The notes under the pieces were generated by a model. That model saw only the letters and a list, made by a program, of their open reading frames with translations. It was not told the origin of the DNA and made no database searches. Position numbers and translations under genes: made by a program. A DNA stretch of 64,000 nt from Azophilus sp965215035 (GTDB lineage: Bacteria > Pseudomonadota > Gammaproteobacteria > Pseudomonadales > Azotimanducaceae): assembly GCA_965215035.1 (NCBI GenBank), contig OZ244040.1:434001-498000 (forward strand), given 5' to 3'. Below, piece by piece: positions 34,074 to 41,764 of the stretch; within the stretch, counting starts at the first letter, position 1, and each line of letters starts with the position of its first letter.

Positions 34074-36266
34074 CTAGGTGCGCCGACGCCGGCGACCACG
34101 TGCCTTCGGTGCCGTGGCCCTGCCGCCCCCGGGCGTGGCCCGGGGTTCGGGAACCGCGAAGACCGATGACAGGTTGGGAAACGGGTCGCATGCATGGGGT
34201 ATCGCCATGGCGTTGACGAAGTATTCCTGAAACTTGGGTTCCACGGCGGTCTCCACCCGCTCTATCCGTTTGACGACCAGCTCAATCTCGTCTCTGGCAC
34301 CGTTGTTCAACAGGGCGATCCGTGCCCCGGTTCCGGCCGCATTGCCGGCTGGTGCGGCCTCAGCCAGCGGGCAATCCGGAATCAGGCCAAGTGCCATGGC
34401 GTACTTGACGTCGATGTGGCTGCCGAAGGCGCCGGCGAGGCGAATTCTGTCCACGGAGTCGATGCCGAGCCGGTCCATCAGCAGCTTCACGCCGGCATAG
34501 AGGGCGGCCTTGGCAAGCTGAATCTGCCGCACATCGTTCTGGGTGACGGTAATGACGGCGTCCTCCCGATAGAGAACGAAAGAGAACGTTCGGCCGTCTT
34601 GAACAACAGCATCCGACCCGGCGGCCAGGGCACCGTCGATGACGCCATCGCGGCTAAGAACGCCGGCTAGGTACATCTCGACAACCGCTTCGATGATGCC
34701 CGAACCGCAAATGCCCGTCACGACACCGCCGGGCAGCGCATCCGCAAACCCGGCGTCGTCCGACCAGAGTTCCGAGCCGATGACCTTGACCCGGGTTGCC
34801 AGCGTACGCGGGTCGATGCGCACCCGCTCGATGGCGCCTGGTGCCGCCCGCTGGCCGCAGCTTACCTGGGCGCCCTCGAATGCCGGGCCCGTCGGGCTTG
34901 AGCAGGCGAGTAGCCGGTGCCGATTGCCCAGGACGATTTCCGCATTGGTGCCGATATCGACAATCAGGTTGATTTCGTCCCGCTCGTGGGGCTGTTCGGA
35001 CAGAATGACTCCGGCCGTGTCGGCACCGACATGACCGGCTATGCAGGGAAGCACATAGGCGACGCCGCCGGGATGAATGTCCATGCCAAGCTCGCTCGCC
35101 GCCGCGTATACGGACGTATCCAAGGCGAGCGCGAACGGTGCGCCGCCCAGTTCCACGGGGCTTATGCCCAGCAGCAGGTGATGCATGACGGGGTTGCAGA
35201 CAAATACGATGCTGACGATGTCCTGCCGTGCGGCCCCGGCTGTGGCGCTGGCCTGGGCAATCAGTTCATTAATCGCGCCGCGCACGGCCCGCGTCATCTC
35301 CTGGCCGCCCTCGGGATGCATCATCACGTAGGAGACCCGGCTCATCAGGTCTTCGCCGAACCGGATCTGCGGGTTCATCATGCCGGTGGAACAGATGACC
35401 TCGCCGCTCGCCAGGTCGCAAAGGTGGGCGGCAATGGTGGTCGAGCCCACATCGATCGCCAAGCCCAGCACCTCTTCCCGGTACCCCGGCCACAGGGCGA
35501 TGATCTCCCGGCCCCGATGCACCGCCACCGTAACCGACCACTGACCCTTCCGCAGCGCCGCCTGCAGGCCCGCCAGCACCCCCGTCGCGCAACTCAACCG
35601 GGCCAGCCCCCATTGCGCACCCAGCGCCTCCTTAAGCCGAGAGAGGTCGCTGGTGGAGCCTTCAGCCGGGGAGCGCGAGGGGGTACCCCTCGCATGAGAA
35701 GACTCAGCCGGGGAGCGCGAGGGGGTACCCCTCGCATGAAAAGACTCAGCCGGGGTGCGCGAGGGGGTACCCCCCGCAGGTAAAGAACCCTCTACCCCCG
35801 AACCCGGAGCATCCGCGGCGGGCAAGGAATCATGCAGCCCGGCTTCCTCAACATCGACCAGATACAGGCGCACCACCGGGTCGATCCGGATGGCCCGCTG
35901 CTCGGCGTGCTTGCGCACCACTTGTCGATGAATCTGGCTCTCGGGCGGGACATCGATCACCAGGTCGCCCTGAATCGTGGCCTGGCAACCAAGCCGCCGT
36001 CCCGGTGCCAGTGGCTGGCGCCGGTCGGCGTAGGCCCGTTCAGTTGCGGTAAAGGGGGAGAGGTGAGCCCGCCCGGAAACGATGCCGTGCTTTGGAAAGC
36101 TACCCTCGCTACAAAGCACCTGGCAGCGACCGCAAAGCCCCCGCCCGCCGCAGACCGAGGCGACATCGACACCGAGTTCCCGGGCGGCCGCCAATACGGG
36201 CGTGCCAAGGGCAAAGGAACCGCGCCGCCCGGATGGGGTGAAAACAACCTTGGCGAGTGTCGGCAT
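34074..36266 (-). CDS. Corrinoid-protein reductive activase, ferredoxin plus ASKHA domains (RACo/RamA-like)
   Basis: A 730-residue protein. Residues 1-100 form a 2Fe-2S ferredoxin with Cys39, Cys45 and Cys48 (CGGRGLCGRC) and a later Cys. A linker follows, containing three tandem 14-residue repeats (about 161-202). The rest is the DUF4445/ASKHA ATPase-fold region: VLGLAIDVGSTTIAAHL, LIVDIGTNAEIVLG, GAFGSHID. Such proteins use ATP to drive Co(II) corrinoid back to Co(I) for methyl transfer. The C-terminus is a run of basic residues. It is encoded with methyltransferases and MetF but no recognisable corrinoid-carrier gene. The start ATG at 36266 has AGGAG some 11 bases or more ahead. Confidence 0.88.
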   Translation of the reverse strand: MPTLAKVVFTPSGRRGSFALGTPVLAAARELGVDVASVCGGRGLCGRCQVLCSEGSFPKHGIVSGRAHLSPFTATERAYADRRQPLAPGRRLGCQATIQGDLVIDVPPESQIHRQVVRKHAEQRAIRIDPVVRLYLVDVEEAGLHDSLPAADAPGSGVEGSLPAGGTPSRTPAESFHARGTPSRSPAESSHARGTPSRSPAEGSTSDLSRLKEALGAQWGLARLSCATGVLAGLQAALRKGQWSVTVAVHRGREIIALWPGYREEVLGLAIDVGSTTIAAHLCDLASGEVICSTGMMNPQIRFGEDLMSRVSYVMMHPEGGQEMTRAVRGAINELIAQASATAGAARQDIVSIVFVCNPVMHHLLLGISPVELGGAPFALALDTSVYAAASELGMDIHPGGVAYVLPCIAGHVGADTAGVILSEQPHERDEINLIVDIGTNAEIVLGNRHRLLACSSPTGPAFEGAQVSCGQRAAPGAIERVRIDPRTLATRVKVIGSELWSDDAGFADALPGGVVTGICGSGIIEAVVEMYLAGVLSRDGVIDGALAAGSDAVVQDGRTFSFVLYREDAVITVTQNDVRQIQLAKAALYAGVKLLMDRLGIDSVDRIRLAGAFGSHIDVKYAMALGLIPDCPLAEAAPAGNAAGTGARIALLNNGARDEIELVVKRIERVETAVEPKFQEYFVNAMAIPHACDPFPNLSSVFAVPEPRATPGGGRATAPKARGRRRRRT
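35662..35787. repeat. In-frame 42-bp tandem triplication inside the corrinoid activase gene
   Basis: Units start at 35662, 35704 and 35746. They encode the 14-residue unit HARGTPSRSPAES with small changes; the first encoded unit reads PAGGTPSRTPAES. Two units are nearly identical, so the expansion is recent. It lies in the linker between the ferredoxin and ASKHA domains, where length variation may be tolerated. Confidence 0.92.
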
Positions 36267-36460
36267 GGCTCACCAATCTCCTGCCGGAAACGCCGAGATA
36301 GACGGTTTGCACAGCCCAACCCGCAACCCGGTTGCGGTCGCTTGGCGCAGGCTGCCCCCGCCCAGGCGACCGCGCCCTGCCCAGCAGGTCTGTGCGGCTA
36401 TCGACCCCAAGCCATCGGTTGCTTCCACCAGCGGTGTTGCCGGCTTGGCCAGCCGCCGGA

Positions 36461-37363
36461 TCAGGCCCGGCGGCGGCGGGCCCGTTCCCGGCGACGGCCC
36501 CCGTTGGCGGCCTGCGGCGGCGGCCCGCGATACTTCCTGATCCAACGCGCACAATCCGGGTCGTGGCCCATCATCACATCGGCACCGAGCACCGCCTGAA
36601 CGACCTCGCCATGCAGGGGATTGGTAATGGCGGATGTGAGGCCGGCGCCGATGCCCATGGTTAGAAACGCGCTGTTGATGCCACCCCGATTCGGCAACCC
36701 AAAACTCACGTTGGAAGCGCCGCAAGTGGTATTCACCTTCAGTTCGCCGTGCAGGCGCCTCAGGATGTGCATCACCTGCCATCCGGCGCCGTTGACGGCC
36801 CCGATGGGCATCACCAGCGGGTCGACAACCACGTCTTGCGCCGGAATGCCATGGTCGGCCGCCCGCTCGACGATCTTCTTGGCGACCCCGAAACGCACCT
36901 CCGGGTCTTCCGATATGCCGGTCTCGTCATTGGAAATAGCGACCACGGCGGCACCGTGTTTCGCCACCAGCGGCAGCACCGATTCGAGCCGTTCCTCCTC
37001 GCCGGTCACCGAGTTGACCAGCGCCTTGCCCTGGTAGGCGGCCAGGCCCGCCTCCAGGGCGGCGACGATGGAGGAATCGATGGAAAGCGGCACATCGGTA
37101 ACGGACTGCACCAGCCGCACCGCCTCGGCCAGGATGGCCGGCTCGTCCGCCAGGGGAATGCCGGCGTTGACGTCGAGCATGTGCGCACCCGCCTCGACCT
37201 GGGCGACAGCATCGGCAACCACGCGGCTGTAGTCGCCGGCCTTCATCTCGGCGGCGAGAATCTTGCGGCCGGTAGGATTAATGCGCTCGCCGATGATGAC
37301 AAAGGGCCGGCCAAAGCCGATCAAGACCTCTTTCGTCGCCGAACTGATCAGGGTATCCGTCAT
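36461..37363 (-). CDS. Dihydropteroate-synthase-like methyltetrahydrofolate:corrinoid methyltransferase
   Basis: A 300-residue TIM barrel of the pterin-binding/MtgA-MtvA-AcsE type, which moves a methyl group between a corrinoid protein and tetrahydrofolate. Visible family features: FVIIGERINPTGRK at the N-terminus, GAHMLDVNAGIP, VPLSIDSS and NTTCGASNVSFGLPNR. A basic tail (RRRERARRRRA) closes it. Its ATG overlaps the metF stop (ATGA). In this cluster it would pass methyl groups taken from quaternary amines to folate. Confidence 0.9.
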   Translation of the reverse strand: MTDTLISSATKEVLIGFGRPFVIIGERINPTGRKILAAEMKAGDYSRVVADAVAQVEAGAHMLDVNAGIPLADEPAILAEAVRLVQSVTDVPLSIDSSIVAALEAGLAAYQGKALVNSVTGEEERLESVLPLVAKHGAAVVAISNDETGISEDPEVRFGVAKKIVERAADHGIPAQDVVVDPLVMPIGAVNGAGWQVMHILRRLHGELKVNTTCGASNVSFGLPNRGGINSAFLTMGIGAGLTSAITNPLHGEVVQAVLGADVMMGHDPDCARWIRKYRGPPPQAANGGRRRERARRRRA

Positions 37364-38373
37364 TGGCTTGCTCCGCAGTTCGCACCCGCCATGGCGGGAT
37401 GCCAGGGCGTCCTGCCTTCCAGGACACCGGAAGTTTCCACGATTTCGGGTACGCGGTGCTCCTGGCGGTAGGCCATGATGTGCACCCCGTGAACGCCATC
37501 GATCTCGCGCAGGCGATGGATCACGTCCTTGCAGATTTCCACACCCTCCTGGGCCTGGTCACGAGCGCCCCGCAAACGTTCGATGTATGCGTCTGGAATA
37601 ACCACACCAGGCACGTTGTTGCGCATCCACTCGGCGGAGCGGGCGGAGGCCAGCGGCCCCACGCCAGCCAAAATGAACGCCTGTTCGTGCAGCCCGGCAT
37701 CGCGCACCCGCTGCATATACCGCTCGAACAGGTCGAGGTCGAAACAGTACTGGGTCTGCACGAACTGGGCACCGGCGGCCACCTTTTGGGCGAAACGCAC
37801 CGGGCGGAAATCCTGGGGGGGAGAGAATGGGTTGATGGCGGCACCTAAGAAAACCCTGGGTGGCGTCTTTATCTTGCGGCCGCTTAGGTATTCGCCCTGG
37901 TCGCGCATGGTGCGAATGGTGGTCAGCAGGGTCATGCAATCCAAGTCGAAAACGGGCTTGGCCTCGGGATGGTCGCCATTCGCGACGCCATCGCCGGTGA
38001 GGCAGAGTATGTTGGCCACGCCCATGGCCGAGGCGCCCAGCACATCGCCCTGTATGGCGATGCGGTTCCGGTCGCGGCAGGCCATCTGCAGAATCATGGC
38101 GTAGCCCCGCCGCGTCAGCAAAGAACATACGCCCACGCTGGACATATGGCAGTTGCCTCCAGAGCCGTCGGTGGCGTTGATGGCATCGACATAGCCATCG
38201 AATACGGCAGCCCGGCCGTAGACGTCGTCGGGCTCGGTGGAATCCGGCGGCGCGACCTCCGCGGTCACCGCGAAGGCGCCGGACCGCAGTACCCGCTCCA
38301 GCCGCCCCGGCGAGGAATGCCCGGGCAGCACGGGCAGGTTCTCGCCTGGGTTGGGTTCGTCTTCAAACAGCAT
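37360..38373 (-). CDS. metF: Methylenetetrahydrofolate reductase (MetF-like)
   Basis: A 337-residue FAD enzyme interconverting 5-methyl- and 5,10-methylene-tetrahydrofolate. FAVTAEVAPPDSTEPD, VDAINATDGSGGNCHMSS, NILCLTGDGVANGDHP and QFVQTQYCFDLDLFE are the family blocks. Embedded between the methyl-THF:corrinoid transferase (4-bp overlap) and the MetF C-terminal-domain protein (11-bp overlap), it probably runs in the oxidative direction here to drain methyl groups (inference), unlike biosynthetic MetF. Confidence 0.92.
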   Translation of the reverse strand: MLFEDEPNPGENLPVLPGHSSPGRLERVLRSGAFAVTAEVAPPDSTEPDDVYGRAAVFDGYVDAINATDGSGGNCHMSSVGVCSLLTRRGYAMILQMACRDRNRIAIQGDVLGASAMGVANILCLTGDGVANGDHPEAKPVFDLDCMTLLTTIRTMRDQGEYLSGRKIKTPPRVFLGAAINPFSPPQDFRPVRFAQKVAAGAQFVQTQYCFDLDLFERYMQRVRDAGLHEQAFILAGVGPLASARSAEWMRNNVPGVVIPDAYIERLRGARDQAQEGVEICKDVIHRLREIDGVHGVHIMAYRQEHRVPEIVETSGVLEGRTPWHPAMAGANCGASQ

Positions 38374-38857
38374 GGCGTTGTTCCACAGATTCGATTTCGG
38401 AATAGGCGTGGCGTTTCCTGACCTCCCGCAACCAGGCAGAGGTGTTCTTCAGGCGTTGATCGACGGGGGGCAACAGGAATTTGACCACCTGCGCGTCCGG
38501 GTGCAGTCGCCGGCGGCCTTCCCAGGCGATTACCCATACGCAGGGCATACCCGGTTTTACCTCGCAGTCGCCGTTCTGGCGAACACCGCCGCAGGGACCG
38601 TTGCGCAACCCCTTGGGACAGTTCATCGGGCAGGACATGCCGGTGAGGTGCAAGGTGCATTGGCCACAGGATTGCGAGTCGAACAAAAAGCCCTTTACCA
38701 CCTTCTCGATGGCAAGGAAGTGCCGGTCGAGACGCGCATAGCCGATGCGCGCGAACAACGGATGCAGCAGCGAGAGAAAGCTCTCCCAGCCGCTGTACAG
38801 ATAGCTCAGCCAACGCGCGTTGCGGGCCGACCAATAGCGCATTTTGTACATGGCCAC
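38363..38857 (-). CDS. Methylene-THF reductase C-terminal-domain (MetV-type) protein
   Basis: A 164-residue protein with the cysteine-rich MTHFR_C / MetV domain: CGQCTLHLTGMSCPMNC then GPCGGVRQNGDC, with eight or more Cys likely binding Fe-S or zinc. MetV-type proteins associate with MetF in bacteria that use the reductase for C1 metabolism. The gene overlaps metF by 11 bp and abuts the next gene by one base. Probable role: partner of the MetF above. Confidence 0.88.
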   Translation of the reverse strand: MAMYKMRYWSARNARWLSYLYSGWESFLSLLHPLFARIGYARLDRHFLAIEKVVKGFLFDSQSCGQCTLHLTGMSCPMNCPKGLRNGPCGGVRQNGDCEVKPGMPCVWVIAWEGRRRLHPDAQVVKFLLPPVDQRLKNTSAWLREVRKRHAYSEIESVEQRHAV

Positions 38858-39171
38858 TACCTCCGGGCTCGCCCGTGATTCCTGATCAACCCCAGCAGCC
38901 GCTCATCGGAATAGCCGCTTTCGATCTCCTGGGCAATGCGGTTGGCGATGGCCCGCAAATCCGCCCGTGGATCTGCATCGCCATCCAGGGTGCTTCGGTC
39001 CCTTACCCACTCGCTCATGTAGGCGTCCTCGCTGTGCTTGCGGGCGCGCATGGCGGCCCGGTCCACGGCCTGTTGGAAACGGGAACTCAACAGCGCCTTG
39101 GCGCGTTTTCTGCCCTTCTTGACGATCACCTGGGAGGGTATGTCGCGCCAACTGACCACAATCCTTTCCAT
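38857..39171 (-). CDS. Small 'virulence factor' domain protein of the C1 cluster
   Basis: A 104-residue protein of the family labelled virulence factor (PF13769) in domain databases, starting MERIVVSWRDIPSQVIVKKG. The label is historical; in my recollection the family travels with MttB/MetF-type clusters, so a role in methyl transfer is more likely than virulence. The stop overlaps the MetV-type gene by one base. The upstream DUF1638 gene ends 5 bp before this start. An earlier in-frame start at 39282 would overlap DUF1638 and is rejected. Confidence 0.72.
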   Translation of the reverse strand: MERIVVSWRDIPSQVIVKKGRKRAKALLSSRFQQAVDRAAMRARKHSEDAYMSEWVRDRSTLDGDADPRADLRAIANRIAQEIESGYSDERLLGLIRNHGRARR

Positions 39172-39175
39172 GGCA

Positions 39176-39925
39176 TCAGGCAGCCGCCGTTCGGTGGATT
39201 TCCCGATCGGTCGCGGCGGGTCGTTCTGCACCGGCGCCATCGGGTTGGAACAGGGTGGCCAGGGAAGTCTCAAGTGCGCCATAGCCGCTGTGCAGGTGAT
39301 GAAACTCCAGGTTCAGGGTCGCCGCCGCCCGCTTGGCGGCGGCCAGCAGTTCCGCATCCCGGGTTTGCGACAGGTACAGCACGCGGCGGTAGTTGCCGAA
39401 GAACGCCTGCAGCAACTCCGGGTGGCGGTCGAGCATTAAGGCGCCCATGACCAGGCGGTCGAAAAAGCGCACCAGGAAATCGGTCAGATAGAAGGTGCCC
39501 GGCTCTTCCTCGGACAAGCGCCGGAACCGGGCCGCCCCGGCGAAGAGCTGGTAGCAGTGCGGGCCGGGCAGCCGTTCGATGCCCGGTTCCCCGGCGAGCA
39601 CGCGATCAACCCCGCCATAGGTGCCGCAATCCGCGTAGGCGACAAAGATACGCCGGTACGTCTTGCGCGCGCGGGCAATCTCCTCGCGCAATCGCCCGGG
39701 AATCAGGGCCGGTCGATTATGCAGCCGGGCGTCGATACAGCGGATGCGCATGTGGTGCCAACCGTTCGCCCGCCTGATTGCGTGCAGTTCCCTGGCCAGT
39801 GCGCCGCAGGCTATCACCAGTATGGGTTCGGGAACCCTTGGTGCGCTGGCGGGCGGGCTGCCAGGCCCCGGCCCGGTTCCGACGCTGTGCAACTGGCTTT
39901 GCATCGCCCCGCTACTCCTTGTCAT
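39176..39925 (-). CDS. DUF1638 family protein
   Basis: A 249-residue DUF1638 protein. The blocks PILVIACGALARELHAI, FVAYADCGTYGGVDRVL and GPHCYQLFAG carry conserved Cys residues that may bind a metal or corrinoid. The function is not established. The ATG overlaps the stop of the MttB-type gene (ATGA), so it is translated with it. Its constant company with corrinoid methyltransferases suggests a role in cofactor handling (inference). An alternative start is Met8. Confidence 0.8.
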   Translation of the reverse strand: MTRSSGAMQSQLHSVGTGPGPGSPPASAPRVPEPILVIACGALARELHAIRRANGWHHMRIRCIDARLHNRPALIPGRLREEIARARKTYRRIFVAYADCGTYGGVDRVLAGEPGIERLPGPHCYQLFAGAARFRRLSEEEPGTFYLTDFLVRFFDRLVMGALMLDRHPELLQAFFGNYRRVLYLSQTRDAELLAAAKRAAATLNLEFHHLHSGYGALETSLATLFQPDGAGAERPAATDREIHRTAAA

Positions 39926-41463
39926 TCCTTGTCCGGGAGTTCCGCCTTGCGGCGTGCAATGAACGCCTGCAGGGCTTCGTCAACCGCTTCGTCGAGGGGC
40001 GGAGAAACATGGCTCGCCAGCGTCTCCTTCCAGATTCGGTTGGCACGCTGTGCGGCATCTAGCTCGCCGTCCTCGCGCCACTGCTCGAAACTGTTATTGT
40101 CGGCCACGTTGGAACGGCAGAAAGCCGTCTCGAAATTGGCCTGGGTATGCCGCGCCCCCAGAAAATGGCCGCCTGGGCCGACCTCGCGCAGGGCGTCCAT
40201 GGCCATGCCGTTCTCCGTGGTATCGATGCCCTGCAGCAACACCCCGATCATGTTCGCCTGGTCCGCATCCATGATGAACTTCTCATAGCCCATGACCAGG
40301 CCCCCCTCCAGCCACCCCGCGGTGTGCAGCATGAAGTTGACACCCGCCAACGCCGCCGCCTGCAGGGTGTTGGCCGATTCGTAGGCCGCCTGGGCATCGG
40401 CCACCTTCGCGGCGCTGAGCCCGCCGCCACTGCGAAAGGGAACGCCGAGCCGGCGCGCCAACGCCGCGCTGGCGTAGAGCACTAGCGCCGGTTCGGGCGT
40501 TCCGAAGGTGGGTGCGCCCGATTGCATGGACAGGGACGAGGCAAAGGTTCCGAACACCACCGGCGCACCGGGCCGGACGAGCTGCACAAACGCCATGCCG
40601 GCGAGCGCCTCGGCGAGTATCTGGGCCACGGTGCCCGCCGTGGTGACCGGCGACATAGCACCCGCCAGGATAAAGGGGGAAACGACAGTGGCCTGGTTGT
40701 TGCGGGCATAGACTCGCGCCGCGCCGAGCATGGTGGCGTCGTAGGTCATGGGCGAGTTCGCGTTGATCAGGCTGATGACCACCGTATTGCGGTCGACGAA
40801 GTCCTCACCAAAGACAACCTTCGCCAAGTCCACGGTGTCCTGGGCCCGGTCCGCGCGGGTCACCGACCCCATGAACGGCTTGTCGCTGTACTTGATGTGC
40901 GTGTACACCATGTCCAGATGGCGCTTGTTCACGGGTAGATCCACCGGCTCGCAAACAGTGCCTCCCGAGTGGTGCAGGCCGGGGCTCGCCGCGGTGAGCC
41001 GGACGAAATTGCGGAAATCCTCGATCGTGGCGTAGCGCCGACCCTTGTCCAGGCAGCGCACGAAGGGCGACCCGTAGCCGGGAACCAATACCGTGCGGTT
41101 GCCGCCGATGATGACGCTGCGGCTGGGGTTGCGGGCATGCTGGGTGAACACCCGGGGTGCGGAGGCTTGGATGATCGAACGGCACATACCCCGGGGAAAA
41201 CGAACCCGCTCGCCCTCGACCATGGCGCCGGCCGTGCGGAACAATCCAAGCGCCTCGGCATCCTCGCGGAACTCGATGCCGATTTCCTGCAGAATCGTAT
41301 CTGCATGTTCCTCGATCAGCGCCAGGGCACCCTCGTCCAAGAGTTCGTAGCAGGGGATTCTTCTCTCGATGAACGGCACCGCTTGAACCTGGGGCTGCGA
41401 GCGCTTGGCCTGCCGCACGCTTCGGCCTCCGGTTCGTCTGCGTCGCCCTGGTCGTTCGCTCAT
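39922..41463 (-). CDS. MttB-family corrinoid methyltransferase (non-pyrrolysine)
   Basis: A 513-residue member of the trimethylamine methyltransferase (MttB) superfamily. It has no in-frame amber codon, so it belongs to the non-pyrrolysine branch that includes glycine-betaine, proline-betaine and carnitine methyltransferases. Recognisable stretches: HADTILQEIGIEF near the N-terminus, SLINANSPMTYD and MSPVTTAGTVAQ in the barrel, and VGPGGHFLGARHT near the C-terminus. It would demethylate a quaternary amine onto a corrinoid protein. It is the first gene of the leftward seven-gene cluster. Substrate is inferred from the neighbouring BCCT carrier and dimethylglycine/sarcosine genes to be a betaine. 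Confidence 0.87.
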   Translation of the reverse strand: MSERPGRRRRTGGRSVRQAKRSQPQVQAVPFIERRIPCYELLDEGALALIEEHADTILQEIGIEFREDAEALGLFRTAGAMVEGERVRFPRGMCRSIIQASAPRVFTQHARNPSRSVIIGGNRTVLVPGYGSPFVRCLDKGRRYATIEDFRNFVRLTAASPGLHHSGGTVCEPVDLPVNKRHLDMVYTHIKYSDKPFMGSVTRADRAQDTVDLAKVVFGEDFVDRNTVVISLINANSPMTYDATMLGAARVYARNNQATVVSPFILAGAMSPVTTAGTVAQILAEALAGMAFVQLVRPGAPVVFGTFASSLSMQSGAPTFGTPEPALVLYASAALARRLGVPFRSGGGLSAAKVADAQAAYESANTLQAAALAGVNFMLHTAGWLEGGLVMGYEKFIMDADQANMIGVLLQGIDTTENGMAMDALREVGPGGHFLGARHTQANFETAFCRSNVADNNSFEQWREDGELDAAQRANRIWKETLASHVSPPLDEAVDEALQAFIARRKAELPDKE

Positions 41464-41607
41464 GGGGGTGGTTGCCTATCCTTGCCCGGCGGGGATGGAA
41501 ACACCGGTGTCGCTACGCCCTTGTTATGAAGGTCAACAAGATACGCGGGTCGATGCCCGAATCGGTCTCACGAAAGTTTGGAACAGGCTTGGTTTTCCTG
41601 CATGTAA

Positions 41608-41637
41608 AAGTACGACAATACTGTACGCAAGTACGAC
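41608..41637. promoter_or_regulatory. Candidate operator: direct repeats in a divergent promoter region
   Basis: AAGTACGAC occurs at 41608-41616 and 41629-41637, exactly 21 bp apart (two helical turns), with CTGTACGC between. It lies in the 301-bp gap between the leftward MttB cluster and the rightward dimethylglycine-dehydrogenase-like gene, a sensible place for shared control. No cognate regulator gene is adjacent. Confidence 0.38.
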
Positions 41638-41764
41638 GCAAGGCATGATAGCCGGATACGCTTTGACTACCCTTCGCCGACCCGCTGGTGGTGTAGCCAA
41701 CCGATTCGATAACCTCGGTTGGTTGCATCGCCGAGTGGTTCGACCCTTCGCACAATAGGGCGAT

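Noticed and set aside
35662..35787. Possible CRISPR-like array
   Set aside because: Units are contiguous with no spacers, have a 42-bp period that keeps the reading frame, and encode repeated residues of the activase.
36267..36460. A hidden corrinoid-binding protein between the activase and the methyl-THF:corrinoid transferase
   Set aside because: The 194-bp gap is too short and no frame there contains a B12-binding DxHxxG motif.
38857..39282. Longer start for the virulence-factor-domain gene at 39282
   Set aside because: It would overlap DUF1638 by over 100 bp and the added residues are not family-like; the ATG at 39171 gives the expected N-terminus.
39922..41463. Pyrrolysine-containing trimethylamine methyltransferase
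   Set aside because: The MttB-type frame is open from end to end without an internal TAG, so it belongs to the non-pyrrolysine branch.
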